Shown: positions 16,288 to 25,551 of the stretch, piece by piece
How positions within the stretch are numbered: the stretch's first letter is position 1
Layout of the letters: every line of letters starts with the position of its first letter
Assembly (NCBI RefSeq): GCF_003594875.1
Contig: NZ_QZEY01000008.1
Location: forward strand, 1-64,000
Source: Bailinhaonella thermotolerans
GTDB lineage: Bacteria; Actinomycetota; Actinomycetes; Streptosporangiales; Streptosporangiaceae
Length of the DNA stretch: 64,000 nucleotides
Direction of reading: 5' to 3'
Position numbers and translations under genes: made by a program
The notes under the pieces: model-generated
What the model was told of the DNA's origin: nothing
What the model saw: the letters and a program-made list of their open reading frames with translations, nothing else
The model's database searches: none

Positions 16288-18648
16288 TCAGCGGCGGCGG
16301 GCGGCCACCCACGCGGCGATCTGCGCGCGGGTGGAGAAGCCCAGCTTGGCCAGGATGTGCTCCACGTGCGAGTCGGCCGTGCGCTTGGCGATCACCAGCC
16401 GCTCGGCGATCTCCCGGTTCGACAGGCCCTCGGCCACCAGCAGCGCGATCTCCTGCTCGCGCGGCGTGAGCGGCGCCAGCGGGTTCCCTGCCGGGGACGG
16501 GCGCGGCCGGCCCAGGGCGTATTCGGCCGCCTCGGAGCGCTCGGCCCGGGCCCCGCGCTGGTAGGCGGCGTCGAAGGCGGCGTCGCCGAGGGCCGCGCGG
16601 GCGCGCTGCTCGGCGTGTTCGCGGATGGCGATGAGGCTGGCCCAGGAGAAGCGCGGGTCGCCGAAGCCGCGCCAGACCGTGTCGCCGAACCCGAGCAGGA
16701 ACGCGGCCTGCTCGCCGCTCCGCTCGGGGTTCTCCCCGTCGTCGCCGGCGAGCGCGGCCAGCGTGAGCGCGTCCAGGCACAGGGCCAGGCCGAGCGCGTC
16801 GCGGAACTCAAGCAGCCGGCGCAGGGCGAGCCGGGCCTGCCGCCGGGCCTCGCCGCCGCGGCCCTGGAGGGCGAGCAGGAAGGCGCGGGCGGAGTGGCCG
16901 TAGGAGTCGATCCAGCGTTCGCCGGCCGCCTCGCACTCCTCGTCGAGCGCGTCGAGCACCGAGTCGGCGCGCTCGGTCTCGCCGGCGGCCGTGAGCAGCA
17001 GGGCCAGGGTGGCGGCGGACATGAGCCGCGCCGAGTGCCAGGTGGAATGGGCGACCTTGGCCTCGGGGTAGGTCTCGACGGCGGCGGTCAGCTTCTCGAC
17101 GCCGCGGGCCAGGTCGCCGCCGAACCCGGCGGCGGTGCCGTCGAGCTGGTCGACGTAGGCCCCGACGCGCATCTCCGGGTGGCTCTCGGCGAAGACGCGC
17201 ACCGCCTCCAGGGCTTGGGCGGCGCGGCGCAGGTCGCCCTGGACGGCGGCGAGGGAGCCGAGGACCCACCAGGCGCGCGTGCGGAACCAGGTGGTGTCGC
17301 CGGGGATGGCCAGGAAGCGCTCCAGCCAGCGGCGTCCCTCGCGGAGCTGGCCGCCGGGGATCCAGCACGGCCACAGGTAGCTGACCAGGCCGAGCCCGGC
17401 GTCGACCTCGGCGGGGTCGCCGGGGTCCTCCAGGCAGAACTCCAGGGCGGAGCGGAGGTTGCCGAGGTTGCGGTTGAGCCAGCGCATGAGCCGGAACTGC
17501 TCGGAGCCGACCCACGCCTCCTCGACCTCCTCCGCGCGGCGCAGGTAGTGGTCGCGGTGGCGGCGCCGGATCTCGTGCTCCTCGCCGAGGTCGGCCAGCC
17601 AGTCGGCGCCGTACTCGCGGATGACGTCGAGGAGCCGGTAGCGCACCCCGTCGGCGTCCTCCTCGCAGACGACGATGGACTTGTCCACCAGCCCGGCGAG
17701 GTGCTCGTAGATCATGTCCTCGTCGAGCCCGGGGCCGGAGCAGACGTCCTCGGCGGCGGCCAGGTCGAACCCGCCGGAGAACACCGACAGGCGCGCCCAC
17801 AGCCGGCGTTCCTCCTCGTCGCACAGCTCGTGGCTCCACCCGATGGCGGTGCGCAGGGTCTGGTGCCGGGGGAAGGAGCTGCGGCTGCCCCTGGACAGGA
17901 TGCGGAACCGGTCGTCGAGGCGTTCGAGGATCTGCTCGACGGAGAACGCGCGCCGGCGCACGGCGGCCAGCTCGATCGCCAGCGGGATGCCGTCGAGCCG
18001 GTGGCACAGCGCCGCCACGGCCTTGACGTTGCGCTCGTCGAGGGCGAACCCGGGCACGACGGCCGAGGCGCGCTCGGCGAACAGCGCGAGCGAGGGGAAG
18101 GAGCTCAGGCCGGCGCCCTCGTGGTCGGGGCCGGGCACCGGGAGCGGGGCCAGCACGAGCGTGTGCTCGCCGGGCACGTCCAGGGGCTGGCGGCTGGTGG
18201 CCAGCACGCGCAGGCCGGGCGCGGCCCGCAGCAGCGTCTCGGCGAGCGCCGCCCCGGCGTCCACGACGTGCTCGCACGTGTCGAGGATGAGCAGCAGCCG
18301 CCGTCCCTCCAGCCACTCGGCCAGCACCTCGGCGTGGGGCCGGGTGGACTGGTCGGGGATGCCGAGCACGTTGCCCACGGTATGGGCGAGGAGTTCGGGC
18401 TCGCGCAGCCCGGACAGCTCGACGAACCACACCCCGTCGGGGAAGGCGTCGCGCAGCTCGGTCGCCGCCCGGAGCGCGATCCGGGTCTTGCCGACTCCGC
18501 CCACCCCGGTCACGGTCACGAGCCGTGCCGTCTCGATGAGCCGCTTGAGTGCGGCGAGTTCGTCGCCGCGTCCGATGAAGCTCGTCACCTCGGCCGGGAG
18601 ATTGCCCGCCTTCTCCCGCGCCTGCTCAGAAACCGCTGTCGCCGTCAC
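16288..18648 (-). CDS. LuxR-family STAND ATPase regulator
   Basis: A 786-residue protein with a GTG start. After the family signature GNLPAEVTSFIGR, a STAND NTPase carries Walker A GVGGVGKT (48-55) and Walker B LLLILDTCE (118-125). TPR-like helical repeats fill about residues 380-700. The C-terminal 65 residues are a LuxR HTH (LTPREQEIALLVAEGLSNREIAERLVIAKRTADSHVEHILAKLG). Such proteins are ligand-gated transcription activators; the ligand and targets are unknown. It is a tandem paralogue of the next gene, and the two share a conserved upstream element. Confidence 0.9.
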   Translation of the reverse strand: MTATAVSEQAREKAGNLPAEVTSFIGRGDELAALKRLIETARLVTVTGVGGVGKTRIALRAATELRDAFPDGVWFVELSGLREPELLAHTVGNVLGIPDQSTRPHAEVLAEWLEGRRLLLILDTCEHVVDAGAALAETLLRAAPGLRVLATSRQPLDVPGEHTLVLAPLPVPGPDHEGAGLSSFPSLALFAERASAVVPGFALDERNVKAVAALCHRLDGIPLAIELAAVRRRAFSVEQILERLDDRFRILSRGSRSSFPRHQTLRTAIGWSHELCDEEERRLWARLSVFSGGFDLAAAEDVCSGPGLDEDMIYEHLAGLVDKSIVVCEEDADGVRYRLLDVIREYGADWLADLGEEHEIRRRHRDHYLRRAEEVEEAWVGSEQFRLMRWLNRNLGNLRSALEFCLEDPGDPAEVDAGLGLVSYLWPCWIPGGQLREGRRWLERFLAIPGDTTWFRTRAWWVLGSLAAVQGDLRRAAQALEAVRVFAESHPEMRVGAYVDQLDGTAAGFGGDLARGVEKLTAAVETYPEAKVAHSTWHSARLMSAATLALLLTAAGETERADSVLDALDEECEAAGERWIDSYGHSARAFLLALQGRGGEARRQARLALRRLLEFRDALGLALCLDALTLAALAGDDGENPERSGEQAAFLLGFGDTVWRGFGDPRFSWASLIAIREHAEQRARAALGDAAFDAAYQRGARAERSEAAEYALGRPRPSPAGNPLAPLTPREQEIALLVAEGLSNREIAERLVIAKRTADSHVEHILAKLGFSTRAQIAAWVAARRR

Positions 18649-18965
18649 CCGCCACCGCCTCAGTCAGGACGACCCCTCCCCATGCGCGCGCGCCGCGCTC
18701 GTATCGTACCCAGCCGAAGGTCACCGTACGAGACCCTTTCATGACCATCCGTTGTCCTCCCGCCCGATCCCGTCACCGATTCCCCCGCCCCCTTGACCCG
18801 GTACGGCCCCCGGCGTGGCCCCGGAGTGGCCCGGGTGTGGCCCGGGTGTGGCCCGATGTGGCCGGTGCCCCGGTGTGGCCGGGTGGGGCGTCCCGCCGCG
18901 GCGCGCCGCCCGGCGCGCGGCGGGCTCAGGCCGTACGGCGGGGCGGGGTCAGCGGCGGGGCGGGG
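18649..18965. other. Spacer between the two LuxR-STAND paralogues
   Basis: These 317 bases hold no gene. They contain the conserved upstream element of the first paralogue (18703-18728), a run of GTGTGGCCCG-like repeats around 18825-18875, and a GCCGTACGGC palindrome near 18932. Confidence 0.5.
18703..18728 (-). promoter_or_regulatory. Conserved upstream element of LuxR-STAND paralogue 1
   Basis: Minus strand TACGGTGACC, ten bases, TACGAT. The same element with the same spacing precedes the second paralogue (21348-21373). It ends 55 bases before the GTG start. TACGAT could serve as a -10 box; the rest may be an operator. Confidence 0.55.
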
Positions 18966-21302
18966 TCAGCGGCGGCGGGCGGCCACCCACGCGGCGATCT
19001 GGGCGCGCGTGGAGAAGCCGAGCTTGGTCAGGATGTGCTCCACGTGCGAGTCGGCCGTGCGCTTGGCGATCACCAGCCGCTCGGCGATCTCCCGGTTCGA
19101 CAGGCCCTCGGCCACCAGCAGCGCGATCTCGCGTTCGCGGGGGGTGAGCGGGGCGAGCGGGTCCTCGTCGTCCACCGGCGGCGGCTCGGGATCCAGGCTC
19201 AGGGCGTAGGCGACGGCCTCCTCGCGGCGCATCTCCGCGCCCTTGCGGCACGCGGCCTCGAACGCGTCGTCGCCGATCTCCTCGCGGGCCCTGGCCTCGC
19301 AGTCCGCGCGGATGGCCAGCAGCACGTCCCAGGAGAAGAGCTGGTGGCCGAAGGAGCTCCACGCCTGCCGCCCGGCGCCGAGCAGTACGGCGAAGCGCTC
19401 GTGGTCCCCGGTGGCGAACGCGATCCAGGCGAGCACGTCGAGGACGGCGGCCATGCCGACGGCGTCGCGGAAGGACCAGAACGTGGCCAGGGCGGACCTG
19501 GCGACGGCCTCGCCCTCTTCGGCCCGGCCCATCGACAGCAGCACGAAGCCGTGCACGCTCTCGCCGTAGGCGCGGCTCCACTCCTCGCCCAGCCGGTCGC
19601 ACTCCTCCAGCAGGCCGCGCAGGACGGCGAACGCCCGGTCGACGTCGCCGTTGACGCACAGCATCAGCGAGAGCATGGCCTGCACGGTCAGCCGCCCGGG
19701 CGCGGCGGCCTCCCCCTCGACCGAGGGGTACGTCTCGACGGCGCGGGAGAACGCCTCGACGCCGCGGACGGGATCGCCCCCGAACCCGGCGGCCATGCCC
19801 TCCAGGTGGTCCAGGAACGGCTGGAAGCTCGCGCCGCCCGGGTGGCACGCGGCGAGGGGCCGCAGCTCGGCGAGGGCCCGCGTGCCGCGCTCGATGTCGC
19901 CCTGGAGCACGGCGATCAGGCCGCAGAGCCACAGGGCGCGGACCCGGTTGGGGGTCGGGGCGTCGGTGAGGGCGAGCATGAGCTCGGTCCAGCGGCGCCC
20001 CTCGCGCAGGTGGCCGGCGGGTATCCACAGCGCCCACAGCGACCCGGCGATGCCGAGGCCCGCGTCGGCCTCCTCCGGGTCGGACGCGCAGAGCTCCAGG
20101 GCGACCCGGAGGTTGGCGTGGTTGTGGTTGAGCCAGGTCAGCAGCTCGTGCTGGCCGGGCCCGGCCCACGCCCGGTCGATCTCGCGCGCGCGGCGCAGGA
20201 AGTGGTCGCGGTGGCGGCGGCGGATGCGGTGCTCCTCGCCGAGGTCGCGCAGGCGTTCGGCGCCGTACTCCCGGATGACGTCGAGCAGCCGGTAGCGCAC
20301 CCCGTCGGCGTCCTCCTCGCACACCACGATCGACTTGTCCACGAGCCCGGCGAGGTAGGTGCAGACGCTCTCGGCGGGCAGGTCCGGCCCTGAGCAGACC
20401 TCCTCCGCGGCGTCCAGGTCGAAGCAGCGGGCGAAGACCGAGAGCCGCGCCCACAGCACCTGCTCCTCGGGCTCGCACAGCTCGTGGCTCCAGGCGATGG
20501 CCGTGCGGAGCGTCTGGTGCCGGGGGAAGGAGGTGCGGCTGCCGCGGGCGAGCAGGCGGAACCGGTCGTCGAGGCGGGCGAGGATCTGCTCGACGGACAG
20601 GGCGCGGCGGCGCACGGCGGCCAGCTCTATCGCCAGCGGGATGCCGTCGAGCCGGTGGCACAGGGCGGCGACGGAGCGGATGTTGCGCTCGTCCAGGGTG
20701 AAGCCGGGCACGACCGCGGCGACCCGCTCGGCGAACAGCGCCAGCGACGGGGACCCGGTCAGGGAGGGCGTCTGGTGCTCGGGGTCGGGCACGGGCAGGG
20801 GGGCCAGCGCCAGGGTGTGCTCGCCGGGGACGTCGAGGGGCTGGCGGCTGGTGGCCAGCACGCGCAGGCCGGGCGCGGCCCGCAGCAGCGTCTCGGCGAG
20901 CATGGCGCACGCGTCGAGCAGGTGCTCGCAGGTGTCGAGGATGAGCAGGAGCCGGCGTTTCTCCACCCAGTCGGCGAGCACGTCGATCTGCGGCCGGGTG
21001 GACTGGTCGGGCACGCCCAGGGCGTTGGCGACGGCGTGGGCGAGAAGCTCGGCCTCGCGCAGGCCCGACAGCTCGACGAACCACACCCCGTCGGGGAAGG
21101 AGCGGCGCATCCCCGCGGCGGCGCGGACCGCGATCCGGGTCTTCCCCACCCCGCCCACGCCCGTCACGGTCACGAGGCGGGCGGAGTCGAGCAGGCGGCG
21201 CAGGCCGGCCAGCTCCTCCTCGCGCCCGATGAAGCTGGTCATCTCCGCGGGCAGGTTGCCCGCCCGCTCCCGATCCGCTCGTTCGGACACTGTCGCCGTC
21301 AC
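18966..21302 (-). CDS. LuxR-family STAND ATPase regulator (tandem paralogue)
   Basis: A 778-residue protein with the same architecture as its neighbour: GNLPAEMTSFIGR, Walker A GVGGVGKT (48-55), LLLILDTCEHLLDA, a helical-repeat middle and a C-terminal LuxR HTH nearly identical to that of the first paralogue. The middle repeat region (about 380-690) is the most diverged part, which suggests different ligands but similar DNA targets. Start GTG, with the shared element upstream. The paralogues are transcribed in the same direction, 317 bases apart. Confidence 0.9.
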   Translation of the reverse strand: MTATVSERADRERAGNLPAEMTSFIGREEELAGLRRLLDSARLVTVTGVGGVGKTRIAVRAAAGMRRSFPDGVWFVELSGLREAELLAHAVANALGVPDQSTRPQIDVLADWVEKRRLLLILDTCEHLLDACAMLAETLLRAAPGLRVLATSRQPLDVPGEHTLALAPLPVPDPEHQTPSLTGSPSLALFAERVAAVVPGFTLDERNIRSVAALCHRLDGIPLAIELAAVRRRALSVEQILARLDDRFRLLARGSRTSFPRHQTLRTAIAWSHELCEPEEQVLWARLSVFARCFDLDAAEEVCSGPDLPAESVCTYLAGLVDKSIVVCEEDADGVRYRLLDVIREYGAERLRDLGEEHRIRRRHRDHFLRRAREIDRAWAGPGQHELLTWLNHNHANLRVALELCASDPEEADAGLGIAGSLWALWIPAGHLREGRRWTELMLALTDAPTPNRVRALWLCGLIAVLQGDIERGTRALAELRPLAACHPGGASFQPFLDHLEGMAAGFGGDPVRGVEAFSRAVETYPSVEGEAAAPGRLTVQAMLSLMLCVNGDVDRAFAVLRGLLEECDRLGEEWSRAYGESVHGFVLLSMGRAEEGEAVARSALATFWSFRDAVGMAAVLDVLAWIAFATGDHERFAVLLGAGRQAWSSFGHQLFSWDVLLAIRADCEARAREEIGDDAFEAACRKGAEMRREEAVAYALSLDPEPPPVDDEDPLAPLTPREREIALLVAEGLSNREIAERLVIAKRTADSHVEHILTKLGFSTRAQIAAWVAARRR

Positions 21303-21347
21303 CAGCCACCGCCTCCGTCAGGCCGACCCTCCCGGCGCGCGATAACG

Positions 21348-21373
21348 ATCGTACCCCCGCAATGGTCACCGTA
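21348..21373 (-). promoter_or_regulatory. Conserved upstream element of LuxR-STAND paralogue 2
   Basis: TACGGTGACC, ten bases, TACGAT on the minus strand, identical in both boxes and spacing to 18703-18728, 46 bases ahead of the GTG start. Flanking bases (TCATG-AAG-TCTC upstream) are also shared. Confidence 0.55.
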
Positions 21374-21456
21374 AGAGAGACTTCCATGACCATCGGTTGA
21401 TATTCCCGTTCGGACTGGAATCCCCGGCCCGCCGGCCCCGCCGGGGCGGGAACGGC

Positions 21457-21481
21457 GAAGCCCCCGGAGGCCGGGGGCTTC
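21457..21481 (-). terminator. Terminator behind the methyltransferase gene
   Basis: Perfect 11-base arms (21457-21467 and 21471-21481) with a three-base loop, about 110 bases behind the methyltransferase stop codon. There is no U-run; it separates that gene from the LuxR-STAND promoter. Confidence 0.55.
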
Positions 21482-21591
21482 CGGGGGCCGTTGAGACTTC
21501 TGGCCTTCTGTGACTTTCCAGGACCCGCCGGGACCGGCCGCGCGGGCCTTGCGCGGCCTTCTGGTCGCGGCGGGGGCGTCGGGCGAGGACG

Positions 21592-22323
21592 TCAGGCGGG
21601 GACGCGGGCGACGCAGAAGACGGTCTGACCGAAGGGCGGGGTGATCAGCTTCTCGATGAAGCGGGTCGTCGGGACCACCGTGCGGTCGTAGATCTTGACC
21701 AGGCGCGGGTCCGGGTAGCCGACGCCGCCCTTGCGCACCGCGACCCACCAGGCCAGCCCGCCGAGGAAGTTGATCGGCTTGAGCACCTGGGGGCGCAGGC
21801 CGGCGGCCTCGACGGTGGCGCGCAGGGTCTTCGGGGTGTAGCGGGTGACGTGGCCGACCTTGCGGTCGAAGTCGCCGTAGAGCTGCATGTAGCCGGGCAC
21901 CCAGATGACGATGCGGCCGCCGGGCTGGACGACGCGGGCGAGGGACTTCAGCGCCTCGACGTCCTCCTCGATGTGCTCCAGCACGTTCATCATGACGACC
22001 GTGTCGACGGGCTCGGCCAGCGGGATCTCGGTGGGCAGGCCGAACTGGAGCACGTCCACGTCGGAGCGGTCGGCGAAGCGCTTGCGGAGCTGCTCGACGC
22101 AGTAGGGGTCGAAGTCGCTCACGACCAGCCGGTCGAGCCGGGGCAGGAACTGCTCGGCGAAGTCGCCGAGGCCGGAGCCGATCTCCAGCAGGGACCTGCC
22201 CACGTGCGGCGCGACGGTGTCGAACTCGTAGCGCCGGTAGTTCTTGGCCTCCTCGCCGCCGAGGTGGTTCTCGAGGGCCTCGTCACCGGCGGCCGGCTGC
22301 ACCACACGGTCGTATCCAGACAT
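21592..22323 (-). CDS. Class I SAM-dependent methyltransferase
   Basis: A 243-residue protein. Motif I is LLEIGSGLGDF (45-55), followed by VVSDFDPYCVEQL (acidic ribose-binding position) and VVMMNVLEHIEEDVEAL, then GGRIVIWVPGYMQLYGDFDRKVGHVTRYT. The layout is that of the Methyltransf_11/23 families, often acting on lipids, quinones or glycans. The late hydrophobic NFLGGLAWWVAV segment could touch the membrane. No pathway neighbours are present, so the substrate is not assignable. Confidence 0.85.
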   Translation of the reverse strand: MSGYDRVVQPAAGDEALENHLGGEEAKNYRRYEFDTVAPHVGRSLLEIGSGLGDFAEQFLPRLDRLVVSDFDPYCVEQLRKRFADRSDVDVLQFGLPTEIPLAEPVDTVVMMNVLEHIEEDVEALKSLARVVQPGGRIVIWVPGYMQLYGDFDRKVGHVTRYTPKTLRATVEAAGLRPQVLKPINFLGGLAWWVAVRKGGVGYPDPRLVKIYDRTVVPTTRFIEKLITPPFGQTVFCVARVPA

Positions 22324-22530
22324 GCATCACGCCTTGAGTTCGCTGGTCGGTTCGCGGCGGCGCCGCGCCCGCGGGGTCAAGTCAATGGTCCGGAAGTTTA
22401 GTCGGCCTCGGGCCGGGGCGTGTTCGGCTTGTGCCCATCCCCGCCGTTTCCACCCCGACTTCCACTCCGACTCTATGTCGTACGGCCGGGCCCGCGCGGG
22501 GCGCCGCGCCGCTCCCCCGGCCGCCCGGCG

Positions 22531-22614
22531 GCGGGCGACGAGGCGGGCGACGAGGCGAACGACGAGGCGAACGAGGTGGCGGACGACGAGGCGGGCGAGG
22601 TGGCGGGCGAGGAG
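22531..22614. repeat. GACGAGGCG-type tandem repeats
   Basis: About 84 bases built from GACGAGGCG(G/A)(G/A)C units with a 12-base period (22531-22614), immediately behind the IclR gene. Read on the plus strand they would give an Asp/Glu/Ala-rich peptide, but there is no supporting start or homology. Confidence 0.6.
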
Positions 22615-22621
22615 GGCCCGG

Positions 22622-23374
22622 TCAGCGGCTGAGGAGGAGGGTACGGCTGACGCGCTCCGCGGCGGCGCGGAGCCGGTCGGCGGACTCGCGCACGCGCGGC
22701 AGCTCGGACGGGCGGAACGACACCGCGAGCGCGCCCGGCCCCGCCCCGTCCCCGACGGGTACGGCGGCGCACGCGGTGCCCACGGCGTACTCCTCCAGCT
22801 CCACGGTCAGCCCGCACGGCTCGTCCAGCCTCCGCAGCAGCTCGTCCACCCGGGTCACGGTGTTGGGCGTGAGCGCGTGGAGCTCGTGCCGGGAGAGGTA
22901 GTCCCGCCGGCCGTCCGGGTCGAGCTGGCGCAGCACGCACTTGCCGAGCGCGGTGGCGTGCCCGGAGTCCTCGCAGCCCACCCACAGGTCCACGCGGGGC
23001 GTGCGGGGCCCGTCGGCGATGTCCACGACCCGGATCTCGCCGTCGAGGTAGAGGGCCAGGTACGCGGCCACCTGGAGCTCGTCCCTGAGCGCGACCAGCA
23101 CCGGGTGCACCCGCCGTACGAGCGAGTGCATGCGGCCGGTCTCGCGCAGGGCCTCGACGCGGTCGCCGAGGACGTAGCGGCCCTCGGGGGTGCGGCGCAG
23201 GTAGCCGTCGTGCAGGAGCGTGCGCAGCAGGTGGTAGGCGGTGGACAGGGACAGCCCCGCCTCGCGGGCAAGCTGCTTGGCGGGCGCGCCGTTGTCGTGG
23301 CTCGCGGCCGCCTCCAGCAGGCGCAGGGCGCGTCGCACCGAGGAGATCAGGGTCGGCCGGTTGGGGCCTTCCAT
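22622..23374 (-). CDS. IclR-family transcriptional regulator
   Basis: A 250-residue protein from the ATG at 23374. The winged-helix domain is at about 8-70 (LISSVRRALRLLEAAASHDNGAPAKQLAREAGLSLSTAYHLLRTLLHDGYL). The ligand-binding domain follows, with GHATALGKCVL as the typical IclR effector-pocket block. It is divergent from an acyl-CoA dehydrogenase, so it may control fatty-acid or related acyl-CoA oxidation. The intergenic region contains a perfect palindrome suited to a dimeric regulator. The open frame continues far upstream, antisense to the dehydrogenase; this is an artefact of GC bias. Confidence 0.87.
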   Translation of the reverse strand: MEGPNRPTLISSVRRALRLLEAAASHDNGAPAKQLAREAGLSLSTAYHLLRTLLHDGYLRRTPEGRYVLGDRVEALRETGRMHSLVRRVHPVLVALRDELQVAAYLALYLDGEIRVVDIADGPRTPRVDLWVGCEDSGHATALGKCVLRQLDPDGRRDYLSRHELHALTPNTVTRVDELLRRLDEPCGLTVELEEYAVGTACAAVPVGDGAGPGALAVSFRPSELPRVRESADRLRAAAERVSRTLLLSR

Positions 23375-23484
23375 AACACGGTCAGTGGAACCCGGGGCGC
23401 GGGGACGGGTCAAGGGGGCTGTGCAATTGCTTGGTGCTCCTTGCACGAATCGCCGCCCGGCCCTGCCGCCACCCGGCTCCGGGC

Positions 23485-23498
23485 CTACCCGCGGGTAG
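23485..23498. promoter_or_regulatory. 14-bp palindrome in the IclR/dehydrogenase promoter region
   Basis: CTACCCGCGGGTAG is a perfect palindrome about 87 bases ahead of the acyl-CoA dehydrogenase start and 111 bases ahead of the IclR start. A TAGCGT hexamer (23509-23514), usable as a -10 box for the dehydrogenase, lies just behind it. It is a candidate operator for the IclR protein. Confidence 0.4.
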
Positions 23499-23584
23499 CA
23501 AAGGGGCGTAGCGTCGAATGAAAGCGCGCGAACGGAGCAGGAACGGGAGAGAGCGTCACGCAGGTGCGCGGAAGGAGCGCGAGG

Positions 23585-25459
23585 ATGACCACGTCCTACG
23601 AGAAGGCCCGTGAGGTCGCCGAGCAGGCGCGGGAGGCCGAATGGCACAAGCCCAGCTTCGGGCGGCAGCTCTTCCTCGGGGACTTCCGCCTCGACCTCGT
23701 GCACCCGGCCCCGGGGCTGCCCGCCGAGGACGTGGCCAAGGGTGAGCGGTTCCTCGCGGCCCTGCGGGAGTTCTGCGAGACCAAGGTGGACGCGCAGGCC
23801 ATCGAGCGCGACGCCCGCATCCCGGACGACGTGGTCAAGGGCCTGGCCGCGATCGGCGCGTTCGGCATGAAGATCGACGAGCGGTACGGCGGGCTCGGCC
23901 TCAACCACTACTACTACGGCCGCGCGCTGGTGCTGGCGTCGTCGGCCTCGCCGGTGGTCGGGGCGCTGCTGTCGGCCCACCAGTCGATCGGCGTGCCGCA
24001 GCCGCTCAAGCTGTTCGGCACCGAGGAGCAGAAGCGGCGGTACCTGCCGCGCTGCGCGGCCGGCGCGGTGAGCGCGTTCCTGCTGACCGAGCCCGACGTC
24101 GGCTCCGACCCCGCCCGGCTCGCCACCACCGCCACCCGCGACGGGGACGACTACGTGCTCGACGGGGTCAAGCTGTGGACCACCAACGGCGTCGTCGCCG
24201 ACCTGCTCGTGGTCATGGCGCGTACGGCCCGGGGCATCTCGGCCTTCGTCGTCGAGGGGGACGCGCCGGGGATCACCGTGGAGAACCGGAACGCGTTCAT
24301 GGGCCTGCGCGGCATCGAGAACGGCGTCACCCGCTTCCACCAGGTCCGGGTGCCGCGCGAGGCGATGATCGGCAAGGAGGGCCAGGGCCTCAAGATCGCC
24401 CTGACCACGCTGAACACCGGCCGGCTGTCCCTGCCCGCGACCTGCGCCGGGGCCGGGAAGTGGGCGCTGAAGATCGCGCGCGAGTGGTCGGCGGTCCGGG
24501 AGCAGTGGGGGCGGCCGATCGGCGAGCACGAGGCCATCGCCCGCAAGATCGCCTTCATCGCGGCGACGGCGTACGCCATGGACAGCGTGCTCGACCTGTC
24601 CACCCGGCTCGCGGACGACGAGCGCAACGACATCCGCATCGAGGCGGCGCTGGCCAAGCTGTACTCCTCGGAGATGGCCTGGCGCGTCGCCGACGAACTC
24701 GTGCAGATCAGGGGCGGGCGCGGCTACGAGACCGCCGCCTCCCTGGCGGCGCGCGGCGAGCGCGGCGTCCCGGCCGAGCAGTTGCTGCGGGACCTGCGCA
24801 TCAACCGGATCTTCGAGGGCTCGACCGAGATCATGCACCTGCTGATCGCGCGGGAGGCCGTGGACGCGCACCTGTCGGCGGCGGGCGAGCTGGTCGATCC
24901 CAAGGCGTCGCCGGGCACGAAGGCGCGGGCGGCGGCCAAGGCCGGCGGCTTCTACGCGCGCTGGCTCCCCTCCCTGGTCACCGGCTCCGGGCAGCGGCCC
25001 GGCTCCTACGCCGAGTTCGGCCCGCTGGCCGCCCACGTGCGGTTCGTCGAGCGCACCTCGCGCAAGCTCGCCAGGTCCACCTTCTACGGCATGTCCCGCT
25101 GGCAGGCCGGGCTGGAGCACCGGCAGGGCTTCCTCGGCCGGATCGTGGACATCGGGGCCGAGCTGTACGCCATGACCGCCGTGTGCGTGCGCGCCCGCGA
25201 GGACGGCGGCCGGGAGCACCAGGAGCTCGCCGACGCCTTCTGCCGGCAGGCCCGGCTGCGGATCGCCACCCTCTTCGACCGTCTCTGGGAGAACACCGAC
25301 GCCCTGGACGTACGGCTCGCGCGCCGCGTCCTGTCCGGCCGCTACACCTGGCTGGAGGACGGCATCGTGGACCCGTCCGTCGAGGGGCCGTGGATCGCCG
25401 CCGCCGACCCCGGCGAGTCCCGCCGCGAGAACGTCCACCGCAGGATCACGAACGCCTGA
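23585..25459 (+). CDS. Acyl-CoA dehydrogenase, long form
   Basis: A 624-residue FAD enzyme with ATG at 23585 behind AAGGAGCGCGAGG. The core (about 45-425) has LLTEPDVGSDPARLATTA (FAD/substrate loop), GLRGIENGVTRFHQVRVP and IFEGSTEIMHLLIAREA with the catalytic-type Glu. An extra C-terminal region of about 190 residues is helical and Arg/Ala-rich, as in very-long-chain/ACAD9-type enzymes. It should oxidise fatty acyl-CoA to enoyl-CoA. It is likely controlled by the divergent IclR gene. Confidence 0.9.
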   Translation: MTTSYEKAREVAEQAREAEWHKPSFGRQLFLGDFRLDLVHPAPGLPAEDVAKGERFLAALREFCETKVDAQAIERDARIPDDVVKGLAAIGAFGMKIDERYGGLGLNHYYYGRALVLASSASPVVGALLSAHQSIGVPQPLKLFGTEEQKRRYLPRCAAGAVSAFLLTEPDVGSDPARLATTATRDGDDYVLDGVKLWTTNGVVADLLVVMARTARGISAFVVEGDAPGITVENRNAFMGLRGIENGVTRFHQVRVPREAMIGKEGQGLKIALTTLNTGRLSLPATCAGAGKWALKIAREWSAVREQWGRPIGEHEAIARKIAFIAATAYAMDSVLDLSTRLADDERNDIRIEAALAKLYSSEMAWRVADELVQIRGGRGYETAASLAARGERGVPAEQLLRDLRINRIFEGSTEIMHLLIAREAVDAHLSAAGELVDPKASPGTKARAAAKAGGFYARWLPSLVTGSGQRPGSYAEFGPLAAHVRFVERTSRKLARSTFYGMSRWQAGLEHRQGFLGRIVDIGAELYAMTAVCVRAREDGGREHQELADAFCRQARLRIATLFDRLWENTDALDVRLARRVLSGRYTWLEDGIVDPSVEGPWIAAADPGESRRENVHRRITNA

Positions 25460-25551
25460 CCCCGCCCGGGCTTCATCGGCTCGTAAGGAATGGCGGCCTG
25501 CCCGCGGCCTACGTTGATCGCGTAACCATCGGGATCGGCGTGGGAGTGGTC

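Noticed and set aside
18949-21393. An 814-codon second frame across the LuxR-STAND paralogue
   Set aside because: Arg/Pro-rich shadow of the real frame, which has Walker and HTH motifs.
22535-22620. Small Asp/Glu/Ala-rich protein encoded by the repeats behind iclR
   Set aside because: No start with a ribosome binding site and no complexity; it is better explained as a tandem repeat.
22622-25438. A 938-codon open frame on the minus strand
   Set aside because: Only its last 250 codons (from the ATG at 23374) form the IclR protein. The rest is antisense to the acyl-CoA dehydrogenase and is open because of third-position GC bias.
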